Shown here: piece after piece, positions 12,114 to 24,024 of the stretch
Position numbering within the stretch: position 1 is the first letter of the stretch
Layout of the letters: the number at the start of each line of letters is the position of its first letter
Notes under the pieces: generated by a model
Told to the model about the DNA's origin: nothing
Databases searched by the model: none
The model's input: only the letters and a program-made list of their open reading frames with translations
Position numbers and translations under genes: made by a program
From: Prosopocoilus inquinatus
Lineage: Eukaryota; Arthropoda; Insecta; Coleoptera; Lucanidae
Reading direction: 5' to 3'
NCBI GenBank assembly: GCA_036172665.1
Contig: CM069869.1
Coordinates: forward strand, 4,960,001 to 5,024,000
Length of the DNA: 64,000 bases

Positions 12114-12620
12114 TCATGTTAACGCTCGTCTAGTCAACAGGTACAGCTTCAGATGTCTCTTAAATTGTTTAGGAGGTAATTATTTTAGAGTACAATCGAA
12201 GCTATTTAAACAGTACGCTACGTTATAAGTAATTGATCTCTTGAACAGTGTTGTTTTGTGTTTAGGAACATCAATGAAATCTTTATGTCTTATATTTATA
12301 CTATGTATATCTGTGCGATGTCTAATTTTCATCAATAGATAAGGAGGGGTTCCAGATATTAAAATTTTGTGAGGAAAACTGGCGAAATGGAGAAAACGTC
12401 TGTCCTCCATATTAAGCCATTTCGCTTCCTGTAACTTGTAAGAAATATGCTGCCGTCTCGGAATGCCATAAATAAATCTTAGGCAACTGTTTTGCATTGT
12501 CTGAATACGCTTAATATCTCTGAAATCTACGGTACGATAATTATTCTTTGAAAATAACAAACAGCAAACTTTAAGGGAAACTTCATATGCGGTATGCAGG
12601 AACTTCACGGTTCCAATATT
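12114..12620 (-). pseudogene. C-terminal fragment of a non-LTR reverse transcriptase
   Basis: The translation contains IKRIQTMQNSCLRFIYG, a block typical of the C-terminal region of Jockey/CR1-type RTs, followed by a helix-rich tail with YKLQEAKWLNMEDRR. An in-frame TAA at 12180-12182 splits off the final residues, which continue in the same frame (LPPKQFKRHLKLYLL) to a stop at 12114-12116. The catalytic palm is absent. The open frame runs to 12755, but the first 40 or so residues look unrelated. Confidence 0.7.
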
Positions 12621-12966
12621 CATTCCTTCACAACAACGAACGCAGAATATTCTCAAGCAACGAACGCAGAAAATATTCAAATGAGACAACGTAAAATCTG
12701 GCAAAATCCTTATGCAACTTCGCATAAATGCCACAGACTGCTTCGTCCGAATCATTCAAGGTTAAAGAAACGATGCTGAACGCAGCGACATGGAAGAATT
12801 CGGTAAGAAAACGTCCGGTAGTAAGAGAAGTAGCTGCACTCAACGGTAAGACAGCATCCGGTAGTAGAATGTATAGTCGTTTGCTAGTTTTTCTGAAGAA
12901 GAATGTTGGCCGAACACATGCCCGACTGTAAATGCTTGCGGAGGGAAATAATCTTGATAGGAACAA

Positions 12967-13019
12967 AACAGCAGAATGTACGATGAACGGAACGTCCGTT
13001 CATCGTACACTCTGCTGTT
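12967..13019. repeat. Near-perfect 53-bp hairpin
   Basis: CAGCAGAATGTACGATGAACGG pairs with CCGTTCATCGTACACTCTGCTG, with one mismatch and a very short loop. I see no longer element around it, and the two flanks are not related. Confidence 0.75.
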
Positions 13020-14838
13020 GGTGGATTTACGAAGCCGTCAGACTCAACAAAAATGCACAAATTGCACTTGCAAACAACGCGTCTGCAAAATGGAAGCACC
13101 GGAATGATAATTCGTGAGATGAACTCAAAGGGAAGGAAATACGTCACCGAAAACCCTACGTAATTTCCGTTACGTCGACAGAAGGAATCGATAAATATAT
13201 TGACCGCTGGCGATATCTAAAGATTAATTTCCGAAAATTAGAGTAAAATGACCACAGAGTATCACTGAAGAAAGGTTCGTCCGTAATAAAATTTAACCTA
13301 AAACAAAAATTGCGAGATATAAGAATTTTAACTAAAAATTCACGAAATAAGATGAAAGAACATAAAATAAAAGTCAATGAAAAATATGAACGTTATAGCA
13401 TTCCCAGCAACCATTTAACCTTAAAATCTATCTCTTTTGAGAACGTAAACCTAGTCGAAGTGTTTGCTTTGTTTACTTCAAACCAACGTACTTCAAGTTT
13501 TATTTTGGGACAATCGATCCGATTTTCTCGACTTTGTTGGAATATTTTTGTACCGATTGCTTGGTAAGTCTGTTTTCTTTTTCTTTTGAGTACGCAAACT
13601 TGGGCGTTTGTTTGGTCATTTTAGGCCGTTCCGATCACCTTATTTGGTGCTTATCTTTTGATACCTCGCCGTTCATTTATGGACAGTCGACAGTGGACCG
13701 TCGCCTGATAACGTACTTGGTAACGAGGTTCGACCATGTCTTCATATTTTTCGCAGTGACGTATTGCGCTTGACGGGTTCCTTCAGAGGAGACACACTCC
13801 ACATAGGCCTTGCGTTCCTGCGGGTACATTCCCGGGTTCTGAGGACAAGCAAATTTATCCTCCGGACCTTCGGTGCTATATGACTCACGTAGTCAAATCA
13901 TCACTCCAGGTTCGCACCTCTTGCGTGAATTTAATTTTCATTTACGCACAACTATCTGATGATGCTCTGGGTTTGCACCTGCTACACCAATTAAACACTC
14001 GCCCGCAATGAACTCAAGATCCAATTTTCAAATTGCTAGATTTCATAATTTGTTAAAATGCTGAAGGCGTAATTTTCAATTTTAAAGTAATAACAAGGAG
14101 TAACGGCTTGCGCCAAGCCACCGCTTATTACCACGTTTATATTTTTTCCTGACTTAATTTTTACTTTATCGACACTGTATTGTGATGTCCTGGCTACACG
14201 TCACTTAATAAAATTCATTTTCAACTTAATTCATTTAATATCTTAACGTTTGGAGGTTTCTTCCTCCTCGCGGCAAATTACTGTTAGGGATACATCTGAA
14301 CTGTAAACTAGAGGGTCTATGGTGTGTAAACAAATATAAATTTCCGTTGGTACTAGTTTGTCACATTTTCTAGTTTCATGTTGGTTCCACAAAAATTTGG
14401 AAAATTCTCAATAAATGAATACGCAAGTACAAATTTTGTGTAAATAACGAAACGAAATACACGCGTCAGTAGGTTCCATAAATTATTGGATTTATTCATC
14501 TTGAACATGTTTCTCGCTATATAACAGTTTTGTAAACCAATGTAGCGTAACGATAAAGTGATTTTTACTTCGTGCAAGATATAGTGCGCACATATTTCAG
14601 GATATAAAGTAATACAATCAATTGGCCGCTGATACGAACCCAACAAAATAACGTCGAACTATTCGAGCACGTAGCAAACATTTTGCACCTTACACGGCGT
14701 CCTCTCGCCCGCGCCGCTAACAAAATTTATGAAGTAATAAATTACACGTCGCTTCAGATAACAATTTTGAATCCCCTTATTCGAGTGAAATAATCTGGAG
14801 CGGGCCCCCCGAATTTACTGCCGATAGTTGCCTAACTT
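13020..14838. other. Unassigned sequence
   Basis: Several 60-100 codon frames on both strands (for example 13310-13567, 13534-13773, 14353-14646) without domains. The 13560-13930 stretch has more balanced composition and may be a decayed element. No promoter or splice structure that I can defend. Confidence 0.45.
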
Positions 14839-15180
14839 TTGCGCCGCCGCCGCCGCCGCCGAAAATTATTCATTCACAAAGGCTACCCAAAATATGTAGT
14901 CGGTGGCGCGGAGTTCGAGATCGCTTCAAATATGCCCCGCAAAGTTGGAGCCGAGTTCCGGCAGGGAAGAAGAAGAAGTAAACCCCATGTGCGGACGGAC
15001 GGGGAAAGACTAAAATACAACAAGTTTATAGAACTAACCGCTAACCCAGCGGAGATACGTCGAACACTCTGGGGAATGCTGCGGCCGGGCATTTGGACTG
15101 CAGATACACTTCAGATAAGATGGAAGCGGGTCAATTTAATTGGCAATTGGAAGCCGAACTGCGGTGATAAGTAAAAGTTC
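14839..15180. other. CCG-repeat island
   Basis: A run of CCG triplets at 14842-14862 begins a GC-richer island to about 15130. The 111-codon plus-strand frame here starts with poly-Arg produced by the triplet run and shows no domain, so I do not call it a gene. Similar GGC-rich patches occur at 6115 and 18982. Confidence 0.5.
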
Positions 15181-16032
15181 CTCTGTTTTTTATTTATTTA
15201 ATGAAAACGCTGACAATTTTATCTAAATATCCAAGTATTAAGGGAACGAAATGGTTCTCAATTATTAGGCATACCAGAACAACCTTAGTTTTTATTCAGA
15301 TTTATTGAAAGTACTTTCAGCAAATTATACACGATCTGTTGACAAATTCGTGTACTTAATATAACTCAGCTGTTTAATTTAGAAGTTCTTTGATGTTGCT
15401 TCTAATTTACAGAATGCATTTTTGCTGATATCGTGAACTGAAGTCTTTTTTCTCTTTTCCGATACATTCATTTTTCTTGTTACTATCACTTAAGACGTTT
15501 AACGTTAGTATTCCTGGATAGACATAATTTATCTGGTGGCAAACTCGCGTTGTTTGTCAACAGCATTCCCGGACATGGCTCTGGTAGAGGTGGGGTGAGT
15601 TATAATGTAAACTAAGGGCACCAGAGAAATAAACCCAACTGAAATATCCACTACGGAATGGTTCTCAAGATCCCGAGAGCTTGCGAAGTAAGTGAAGGGG
15701 CAATCACCCTGCATCGATTCGGCCGGTGAAAATCTGCCCCGGACTACTTGCTCGTTGATGAACAGCAAGCCGGGAAAGGGTTCACACGTCCCACAAATCC
15801 GAATACATGGTCCCCAACCCGTCCGGATAACAATTAGCGAAGTGAGTGCATCGGTACGGTAGGGTCGCTGATACAACGGCAAAATCGTTTCAAAAACACC
15901 CCAAACTTACTTAAGTTTCTGAGACGTGAAATACAACAGCACAGTACGCTTGCTCGTCGCCAAGAGAGAGAAAATGCCGGCCGCTCCGATCGATTACCTG
16001 CCCATCAAAAACCACAACGCCCCTAACACGTG
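15181..16032. other. Unassigned; possible LTR-like remnant near 15530-15900
   Basis: The minus strand is open from 15882 to 15529 (117 codons), and composition there is balanced. The 19-mer at 15722-15740 is shared, inverted, with 8629-8647, and the match continues weakly for about 35 bp. This suggests a dispersed repeat, perhaps an LTR or leader, but I cannot name it. Confidence 0.35.
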
Positions 16033-16206
16033 TGCACAAATGGAAGCCTACCCGATCGTAACGATTAAAGAGAAATACAAATGTAACGCGTGCACAAATG
16101 GAAGCCTACCCGATCGTAACGATTAAAGAGAAATACAAATGTAACGCGTGCACAAATGGAAGCCTACCCAATCGTAACGATTGAAGAGAAATACAAATGT
16201 AACAAA
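16033..16206. repeat. Three-copy tandem array, 58-bp period
   Basis: TGCACAAATGGAAGCC recurs at 16033, 16091 and 16149, each followed by a nearly identical 58-bp unit. The first two copies are almost identical; the third has two visible substitutions and a diverged end. Confidence 0.9.
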
Positions 16207-17439
16207 GTGTACACTTACAGGTAAACTGGTAAGGGTAGGAAGGTCAAAATTCGTCCTACACTGTTCTGTGTTCACGGAATTCAGTGTGAAATCAGCAGTA
16301 GGTACGACATCGTCGGAATAAAATAATAAAATCTGTTTGCTGTCTCGGCAACGGGCTGCACGTTCATAATGAGCGGAGCGTCGACAAATTAACCCCCACC
16401 TCCCCAGAACAAAAGGCCAAAAGTACAACTAATCCGGCACCAAAGAATGCAATGAAAATTCCTAAAAGAAATAGTCTAATAAAAAAACGAGTCTAGATAA
16501 GAGAACGAAACAGCGTCAAACAGCGCTCTATATAACTGAATTGGAATATACTTGTTCAATTGAAAAAAAAATGTTATTGGCACCTTCATGACACGACGTC
16601 AATCGAATTCGAATTCGAGTTGAACTGTACGAATTGAGTCTTCCTAAATACAAATTGTCGGGACGATATATAACACATCTCCTTACTTGTGCGGTGTCGG
16701 TGTCGATAAAGGCCAAAAGATGGGCCCGCATATAAACGCCTTTCCAGCTTCCTCACGTTACTTAGCCGAGCCAAAATGGCCCAACTAATTGGAAAAAAGT
16801 GGCGTCAGCATATTTGAAGTGAAGGACGAATAAAAAGTAAGCATTTCAAACGGTGATCAGAAATTATTTCCGGAGCTTTATGCAACGTTGCCACCTCTAC
16901 ATAGTAAACCGCAGCGTTCGCGAAGGCCCTGTTGCCGAAACAGTAAGTATAAGAGTAGGGGAAAAATGCCATCCGAAATGAATTTTGTGGCTGCATGGCG
17001 CCGTTCATCTCCTTGCTCGATGTTGCCTTTTCCTCGAGAAGGATTTTGTGATTGGTTATCTTGGGTCACGTGACTTCCCTCTTTGCCTTGCCACCCGAAC
17101 CAAGCGCAATACGAAGTACAATCGAGTCAGTTTGCTAATCGCTTTGAGTGCAGTTTGTCGTTTTGCCGGCTGCTGTCATTTTGTTTGTTCTTTCAGGCTG
17201 GGATGATTTAGTGATGTCTGAACGGAAGAGATTTCCATGTTTTCCAAGTTATTCCATGTTTTGGAAAAGGCATTTGAAGCAAATTAAAACATTTATTGAT
17301 GCTTTCAAAGCCTGACAACTACAATTAATTAGGTAGTTACGGACAGCGATTTCTGTGGGCAAATTAGCCCGCAATGCTCGTTTCATTCTTCTTCAATTAG
17401 GCTTTTCATTGTGATCTTTTCCTGTTCCTTTAAGATTTA
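16207..17439. other. Unassigned sequence
   Basis: No credible gene. Short overlapping frames at 16528-17206 lie on both strands with no domain. A CACGTGACTTCC motif near 17068 could be an E-box, but there is no transcript evidence. Confidence 0.45.
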
Positions 17440-17920
17440 ATTAAGTGGTGTCATTGAGCTTCCTGTTTGCTTGTTTGTTTTTACAACTCAAACAGGACTT
17501 TGTTTCTAATTTTCATTCTTGACGACACAGTCGCATTCAAGTTAAACAACGATTTGTTGATTGTGTACTGTAACGTCGTGCAGACGAAATACGGGCTCCG
17601 TTATTCGATTTTTACTTTCATTTAAACTATTGTCATTGAGCTTCCTGTACGTGTAGGTAGACCGTTCTCCGCGACTCGGACAGTTCTGCATGTAGCCTTG
17701 GATTGAACCAAAGTGGAATACCGCCGGGTTGGTGAAAAAGCTAACTTTTTGTTAATTATTTCGGTTTTCATTTCTGACGGCACGTAGTCGCAATCAAAGT
17801 TAAATGCTCACTGTTAAAGTTTTTAATAGATAAAACAGCGACATCCTACGATCGCTTTTTGTAAAACGTAACACGGACCCCGTTATTCCAATTCCTTTCC
17901 ATTTAATTTACGAATTTTCA
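17440..17920. repeat. Diverged tandem duplication
   Basis: GTCATTGAGCTTCCTGT appears near 17451 and 17633. The ordered landmarks TTTCATT.TTGACG and CCGTTATTC each occur once in the first half (17510, 17597) and once in the second (17767, 17879). Spacing grows from about 180 to 280 bp, so the copies differ by indels. Confidence 0.6.
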
Positions 17921-18056
17921 AGTTGCTTTACATTTGACCATTTGAAGTAGTTAGTTACGTAACCTTGGAGGTACACCTGCATGATTTCATGTGTGTAAAT
18001 CAAGACAAGGGCAATAACCGGTGTTACTTTATTAATAACGATTGTAGGTTGAATTT

Positions 18057-18147
18057 TTGGCTTCCGGTTGGAACCACGTGTCTCGGATTTCTTCTCTGCC
18101 GATGTTATCTGAGAAATCCGAGACGAGCGGTTTCAACCGGTAGCCAA
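18057..18147. repeat. 91-bp hairpin
   Basis: TTGGCTTCCGGTTG pairs with CAACCGGTAGCCAA and GTCTCGGATTTCT with AGAAATCCGAGAC, leaving a loop of about 15 bases. No target duplication or related copy was seen in the window. Confidence 0.8.
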
Positions 18148-18337
18148 GAATTCAAGCATGTACGACGGCCGCGGAAGTCTTCAAGTTAAAGTAAGTATTT
18201 GTAAGTTATTTGGCGCTCAATTCGAACCAACCCGTACCACTGAATAGCCAGCAGTGGGGTCAGTCGGACGGTAAGTTAAATTCCTCTCCCATTGTCTTGC
18301 GACTTACAGGCAGGTAACTGCGAAAGCCTAAACCAAC

Positions 18338-18480
18338 AAACGATTATTTCAACAATTGGGCCCAATATTACAAGACGGTTTGAATTTAATCTGAAGCTTG
18401 TCATTAGGTGTTTAAGTTTAAAGTTCAACTAGTACAATGCATAATGGTTTTAATTGCTAGAGGGTTAATTGAAATTGAAC
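18338..18480. repeat. Fragment related to the 9622 MITE
   Basis: The 19-20 bp string around AACGATTATTTCAACAATTG is shared with the middle of the 9622-9749 MITE and is followed by GGGCCCAATATTAC and AAGTTTAAAGTT motifs of that family. The hairpin is incomplete. Confidence 0.45.
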
Positions 18481-20461
18481 CTAAGTAATGACACCAAAAT
18501 AGGTTGGTGTGCCATCATGCATGTACCACACAGTGGTATTTCCCTCAAGAATTTTCTTAAGTCCTTTTATAAAAAGCTCACATAAATCAGTCATTGAGGA
18601 AAGAAGTACTCAAGTTATCGGAGACGTACTTTGATGATTTTTTATTTGTTTGCGTTTGACTCGAAGAGAGCTTTTAAATTTTGTAGGAAGAGAAATAAAG
18701 CAACAAGCTTTATGTATATGAATGAAATTACTCTCGGAGTGAATAAACATTAAACGTAGAACGTAAATACTGACGACTTAAGTTATGTATTCGTTCAGCG
18801 TAACAAGATTAACATGTTTTATATGTTAACTGCATAATTTGGCGAGATGGAAGCTACAAAGAAAATAGCAAGGAGAAACCTCATATTTCAATTAAGTTTC
18901 CACTGTAGAAGAAAATTCCGCTGGGACACTGAGTTTCGAAACTCTTCGGAGAATATTAAGCGTTGAGAAACAGAACAAAAGAGGCGGCGGCGGTGGTGGT
19001 GGCGGCGGTGAATTCCGTGTACGGCGGGTAATCTCCCCGCACGGACGTGAAGAATTGCCCCGATAATAGTGACAGCTGTCGCGTAAAACTCAAAATCAGA
19101 AAGGACGTCGATGCCGTAAAGAGGAAATCGAACCGGGGGTATTTCCCGAACACCAACATTAATACGTCTGCATCAGGTATTGATTTGTCGGGGACCGAAA
19201 GCGTAACCGCAGAACTCTACTACTTCCCCACTAACTTCTTTATTTCTCTGCTGCTGCAATCCTGAAAACTCTAAACACATTTATTTCGGAATGAAATAAA
19301 ATACTCCTGCCGGGGCAGCACCGAGACGGGGAAAAAGAAACAAGAAGGGGCATTTAATTTATTTGCTGATGTTCGAAAATAACTGCAAATGCTGTTTCGA
19401 TGCAGTCCGTGTGCAAGAAGTGTATTATTACAAGGCTTTCAGTTTCAGAGACACCACCAGAAATAAACACATCCCAACTATTTTCACATTTCGCGTTTAG
19501 TTATTAAAAGTAACCGCAATTCTTTTATTACAATTATTATTATTATTATTTTGTTAAATTACTAATTGCCTAATATTTCTGACAGATCGTCTTTTCTTTT
19601 AAATAACATCACGCTAACAAATAATTTAATTAGAAATGGCCCCAGAACATACCTGTCGGAGTCGATAATGAAATACAGCAGTTAACTCCTATGCCTGTCA
19701 GCTCAGTGAAGAAGAGGAGTGGATTCTAAATGTTGGCAGAATGAAGTGCCAGGGCTGGCAGGGCTGTTTTACGACACGCATAAACATCGTCTCGCAAGTC
19801 AAGTTTTGTCCACGTTTACTAATACTCCGCAAAGATAATTATTTCGAGTGCGATTATTTTTTTTCTGAACTTCGTAAGCGTAAACTTTCCTCTTTCCTCA
19901 ACACATCCCTAAGTTCTTAGTGCTAGAAACATACGTAATTTCACGTAGATGTTGCTACTCATTATGAAAGCTCATTAATAAGATCTTGATTGCACGCTAC
20001 TGCCATCTGCAAGCAATGTACACGCTCCACTGCTTTCAAATACGTGTAATTTCTCTAACGCTGTTTATGCCCTAAGTGCAGCGCTCCCGTCATATTCAAT
20101 TTCTCTTGACACGATGCAGATCTTATCACTCGATTCAATAAGGCGACTCTTGTTCCCCGCTAGTACACATTCATGCACGTTCAGTTGAGGAAATTTGCAT
20201 GAACAATTTCAAGCAAAGTTATTTCAGTTATGAAATTAACATCAGCGACTGTCACTTTTAATAGCTTAATTTACACTTAAATTGCACCAACAGATCGTAG
20301 CTTTGCATCTATGTCGTTGAACACTGTAAAAACGAAGAAATCTATATGTATACCGGGTGTCTGGAAATTGTTGGAAAGGAAGTCTTTTCACTAATCCCTT
20401 CCCTCCCCCATTCAAGCTTATTTACTTATTTTTTAATTAATAGAAAATGATAAAATTTACT
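18481..20461. other. Unassigned, with a GGC-repeat patch
   Basis: No credible gene. GGCGGCGGTGGTGGTGG-type repeats at 18982-19010 sit in an island to about 19160. The small opposite-strand frames there are produced by the triplet run. The sequence near 20350 (CCGGGTGTCTGGAAATTG) resembles the end of a DNA transposon. Confidence 0.45.
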
Positions 20462-20622
20462 AAAAAAATTTTGTGCAAATCGTTTTTGATTGCAGTGAAA
20501 ACCTCGAACAGTCTCTGGACAGCTACGTCTCTGCTGAAGAAGTCCCAAGCAGGGCTGAAACAGCTGTCCAGAGGCTGCTAGAGGTTTTCACTGCAATCAA
20601 AAACGATTTGCACAATTTTTTT
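20462..20622. repeat. 161-bp inverted repeat with arms of about 62 bp
   Basis: The left arm contains GTGCAAATCGTTTTTGATTG and the right arm its exact complement. Pairing continues through GCAGTGAAAACCTC and CTGGACAGCT. A plus-strand open frame of 90 codons crosses it but is simply the palindrome read through. A diverged copy of the right arm lies at 21671-21744, so this is part of a small repeat family. Confidence 0.85.
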
Positions 20623-21798
20623 AAAAAAAACTTTCATTATGCTTTGACAGCAAGCATGGCCGCCTTGCATGGGGGACTTATTAGGAGCAAATCCCGCTTC
20701 AATTTGTCTATCCTACTGCAATGTCAGGTCAAAAAGCGATTGTAAGATGTCGCTATTTTATCTGCTGATAAAATTTACGTACGTTACGGATATTTATTTA
20801 TTGAAAACATAAAATCTAGACCTGACGCTTGACTTATTCAGAAACACCATCTCTTAAACAAAAATGAAAGCTATTTTGTTGCAGTTTCAAACGGCAGGGT
20901 ATCATAACCTCAGCAATAACCTTCGCCTTCTCCCTTTGCGGTTTTCTAAAAGAAATCGGAAATTTGAACTAAATGCGTCACATCATGACGATTTTGATAT
21001 TCTCAGTGAAAGCAATTTTTTCAAACTCGCGTCGAAAATGGAAAAGAAATCATTCCGAGCGCCATCTCTAGACCGAAAAGGAAAACTATTTTAAACGAAT
21101 TTTAAATGCTGCTTCTTCACTGACGTTCCCATCGAAGCTTTCTTTTAATTTTAAAAAGTTTGGTTTTTTTTTGAATAAATAAACATTTTTTTTTTTGGTA
21201 AACTTATTGTAAGTATGCAAAGGGGGGTTGAAAAGGCGTCAGATTAAAAGAAAAAAAGGAAAATGCTTTTCTATGCCTCAGCCAAATTAGAAAACCAAAT
21301 AAGCTACTTGTTATCCCTTTTGTTCCAAATTTTTTTGTAGCAGTACTTGTTTGAAACCAGAAATACATGTCTACTTTGTTTTCCACGGGTTGCTGGACGG
21401 CGCGTACTTGTATTTTTCAGAATTCTCGAAATTGGTTCGATCCTCATCTCTTCCTGTGTTTAGGCAATCGTCCTTCCTTATTATAATAGTTCAAATAAAG
21501 ATACAAATCTTTCAATAACGAAACATTTTCATTATAAGAGTAAATCTCGTACAACAAATAGATTTGAACTGCTGATTATTATTCAAGGAGAGTTTATCAT
21601 TTTATAACAGACAATTTTTTACTTGGACTAACAGAAATAATACTGAATAAATAAAACAAAAAAGAACAAACAGGGCTGAAACAGCTGTACAGAGGCTGCT
21701 CGAGGATTTCACTGCAATCAAAAGCGATTTGCAACAATTCTTTAGAAATGATACTCTATATGAATATTAATAAAATATCCAGATTATTAAAATCAACT
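20623..21798. other. Unassigned, with a repeat copy next to the BEL element
   Basis: No gene. 21373-21435 matches 7367-7420. 21671-21744 is a partial, diverged copy of the right arm of the 20462 inverted repeat (GGGCTGAAACAGCTGT, then CACTGCAATCAAAAGCG). Confidence 0.5.
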
Positions 21799-21978
21799 TG
21801 TAATGGCGATTGAATGGACTGTATTTTAATTTTTGTAGAAAGAAAGAATTTTTACTGTGACATGTTCTAAAGAGCTTTTTTTTTATTATTTTTAAATTCA
21901 TGGCATTCTTAAATACATATGCATAATTATACATAATACGTATGCATTCATACAAAGCACTCTATTTACATCGTAACA
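21799..21978 (-). repeat. BEL 3' LTR (180 bp)
   Basis: It begins and ends TG...CA. It is nearly identical to 34102-34280; the only difference I see is one T in a T-run. Confidence 0.93.
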
Positions 21979-22045
21979 TGCCCCCCGGGTTGAAGGACAA
22001 AAGTCTTTCAAACAATTAAATAATACATTCGAAAAATTTTAGTCT

Positions 22046-22816
22046 TTAAGTTGGCACTGGTAACGGACACAAATTCGTTATAGTTCTTTTGTAAACGCCA
22101 CTTGGAGTTTTTACACTTACAACTCGAACTTTGCCGTCAGTTCCAGGAAACACTTCAACAATTCTTCCTAAAAGCCATCGTGCGGGAGGTAAATTTTCAT
22201 TTTTTAAAATAACCATGGTTCCTACTGTACAACAATTTTTGCCTTGCTGCCATTTCTTTCTTTGTTGTAGATTACAAAGATAATCTCTACTCCATCTTTT
22301 CCAAAAACTCTGACACATTTGTTGCATTAATTGATATCGGGATAATTTATTTATTGGTAAATGCAATAAACTTGGATCTGGAAGCATTATCATTACTTTA
22401 CCAATTAAAAAATGTGACGGAGTCAGAGGTGTTAAATCAGTTGGATCTGATGACATGGCATCAAGGGGTCTTGAATTCAAGATTGATTCCACTTGAGTTA
22501 ACACAGTTGAAAATTCTTCGTACGTCAAAATCGTTTCTCCAATTACTTTGGTGAGATGGAGTTTTACAATTTTTATATTTGACTCCCACAAACCCCCAAA
22601 ATGTGGAGATTTTGGTGGAATAAAATTCCATTTTACATTATATTGTGAGCAAAAATTAACAATAGAATCATTCGATTTTTTTAGAAATTGATTTAATTCT
22701 TTTAGTTGATTTGCAGCACCAACAAAATTTGTACCATTATCAGACCATAGTTCATTTGGGAAACCTCGTCTTGCTGAAAATCTACGTAAACATGAAATAA
22801 AACATTCAGTTGTCAA
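22046..22816 (-). pseudogene. BEL integrase, catalytic core second half and C-terminus
   Basis: The translation carries the second catalytic Asp in LWSDNGTNF and the catalytic Glu in HFGGLWESNIK. The C-terminal region contains VGTMVILKNENLPPARWLLGRI, a signature of BEL/Pao integrases. It is in the same frame as the preceding ORF, separated by the in-frame TAA at 22874-22876. The Met at 22816 is therefore an internal residue, not a real start. It would join element cDNA to host DNA. Confidence 0.9.
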
Positions 22817-22873
22817 ATCAGATACTAATTCAACGTGAATTGCTTTTACAGCAAAACATATAAATAAACAAAT

Positions 22874-24004
22874 TTAAGCTTTTGAAGTTTTATAACCACG
22901 ACCTTTACGATCCTTAATAATATAAGGACCAGCATAATCAATACCGGTAACTGAAAAAGGTTGTAAAGGTGTTACTCTACTTTTAGGAAGATTACATATT
23001 ATATTATTTAAAAATACAGGCTTAGCCTTAAGACATATTAAGCAATTTCTGGTTATGTCTTTTGCTAAATTCATGCCATTAATAGGCCAATATTTTTGTC
23101 TAATAGTATTAAGTAATAACTGCGGACCTGCGTGCAATAATCTCTTATGCTCATACAAGAATAGTAATTTTGTAAATGGGTGTTTGGTATCCCGTAATAT
23201 AGGATGTTTTGAATTAAATTCTAGCATTGAATGTTTAAGCCTCCCTTTCAATCTAATAATTCCATTTTCATCTAAAAAAGGTGTAAGGCTTCTTAATTTA
23301 ACTTTTAATTTTTCAAAATTTTCACTTGTAATATTTTTGTATTCATTTTTAAAAGAATCATTTTGAGATAATTTAATTAAACATTGTAAAGCATAGTTTA
23401 ACTCATCCACTGATAATGTATAAGATTTCTTAAAATTGTTTCTCGTAGCTAAACAGTTTGTTTTAAATTTTATGCAATAAGCTACAATTCTTTGCATTTT
23501 AAGAAAATTAGAAAATTTATCAAATATATTGAATTTTATTTCATCATTAATAACTTGCAAAGTTGTTATATTTAAATTTCTTTTATATTCTGGAATTTCT
23601 CTAAGAGAAGGAATAAATTTATAATCATGTGTTTGTGAATCAAAAGAAGATAACCAGTTAGGACCGTTCCACCATAACTTATTACCAAGAAGTTCGTTAG
23701 GATAAATTCCTCTAGAACTAATATCAGCAGGATTTTCTCTTGTGTTGACATAATTCCATATACAGTCTTTTGTGGATTCTTGTATTTGAAATACTCTATT
23801 AGCAACAAAAGTTTGTAATTTACAACATTCTGTGTTAATCCAATGCAGAGTTACAAGAGAATCTGACCATAAAAGACAATTACCTTTGAAATGAATAGCA
23901 TTTCTAACAATTTTAAGTAATTTTGCAAGCATAAATGCAGCTAGTAACTCTAAACGAGGAGTACTACATGGTTTAAGTGGAACAATCTTTGTTTTGGCAC
24001 ACAA
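22874..24004 (-). pseudogene. BEL RNase H remainder and integrase N-terminal half
   Basis: The start holds RNase H-like sequence (STPRLELLAA, LWSDSLVTLHWI, NPADISSRG). It is followed by the integrase zinc-binding region (EHKRLLHAG ... CLICLKAK) and the first catalytic Asp in GIDYAGPY. It ends at the in-frame TAA 22874-22876, just into the catalytic core. It is one frame away from the upstream piece (24025-24375), so the reading frame changes near 24005-24060. Confidence 0.88.
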
Positions 24005-24024
24005 AAGAGATATTTGAATATTAG

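Larger units (their letters stand above)
11721..12620 (-). mobile_element. 5'-truncated non-LTR retrotransposon B
   Basis: A minus-strand fragment holding only the last part of a reverse transcriptase, a 3' UTR of about 330 bp and a (TTA)n tail. Homology-like sequence starts near 12620; upstream of that the frame is unrelated. Such extreme 5' truncation is usual for target-primed insertions. Confidence 0.7.

Noticed and set aside
12594..13147. Several overlapping 60-110 codon ORFs around the 53-bp hairpin
   Set aside because: They overlap in different frames and strands and contain translated inverted repeat.
14839..15174. 111-codon plus-strand ORF starting with poly-Arg
   Set aside because: The Arg run is a translated CCG repeat, the opposite strand is also open, and there is no domain.
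15529..15882. 117-codon minus-strand ORF as a host exon
   Set aside because: No domain, no splice sites I can defend, and a 19-mer shared with another unassigned region suggests a repeat.
16033..16206. CRISPR-like array
   Set aside because: Whole units including would-be spacers are repeated; it is a plain tandem repeat in a eukaryotic context.
20473..20745. 90-codon ORF with a helical-looking peptide
   Set aside because: Most of it is the palindrome read through; no independent coding signal.
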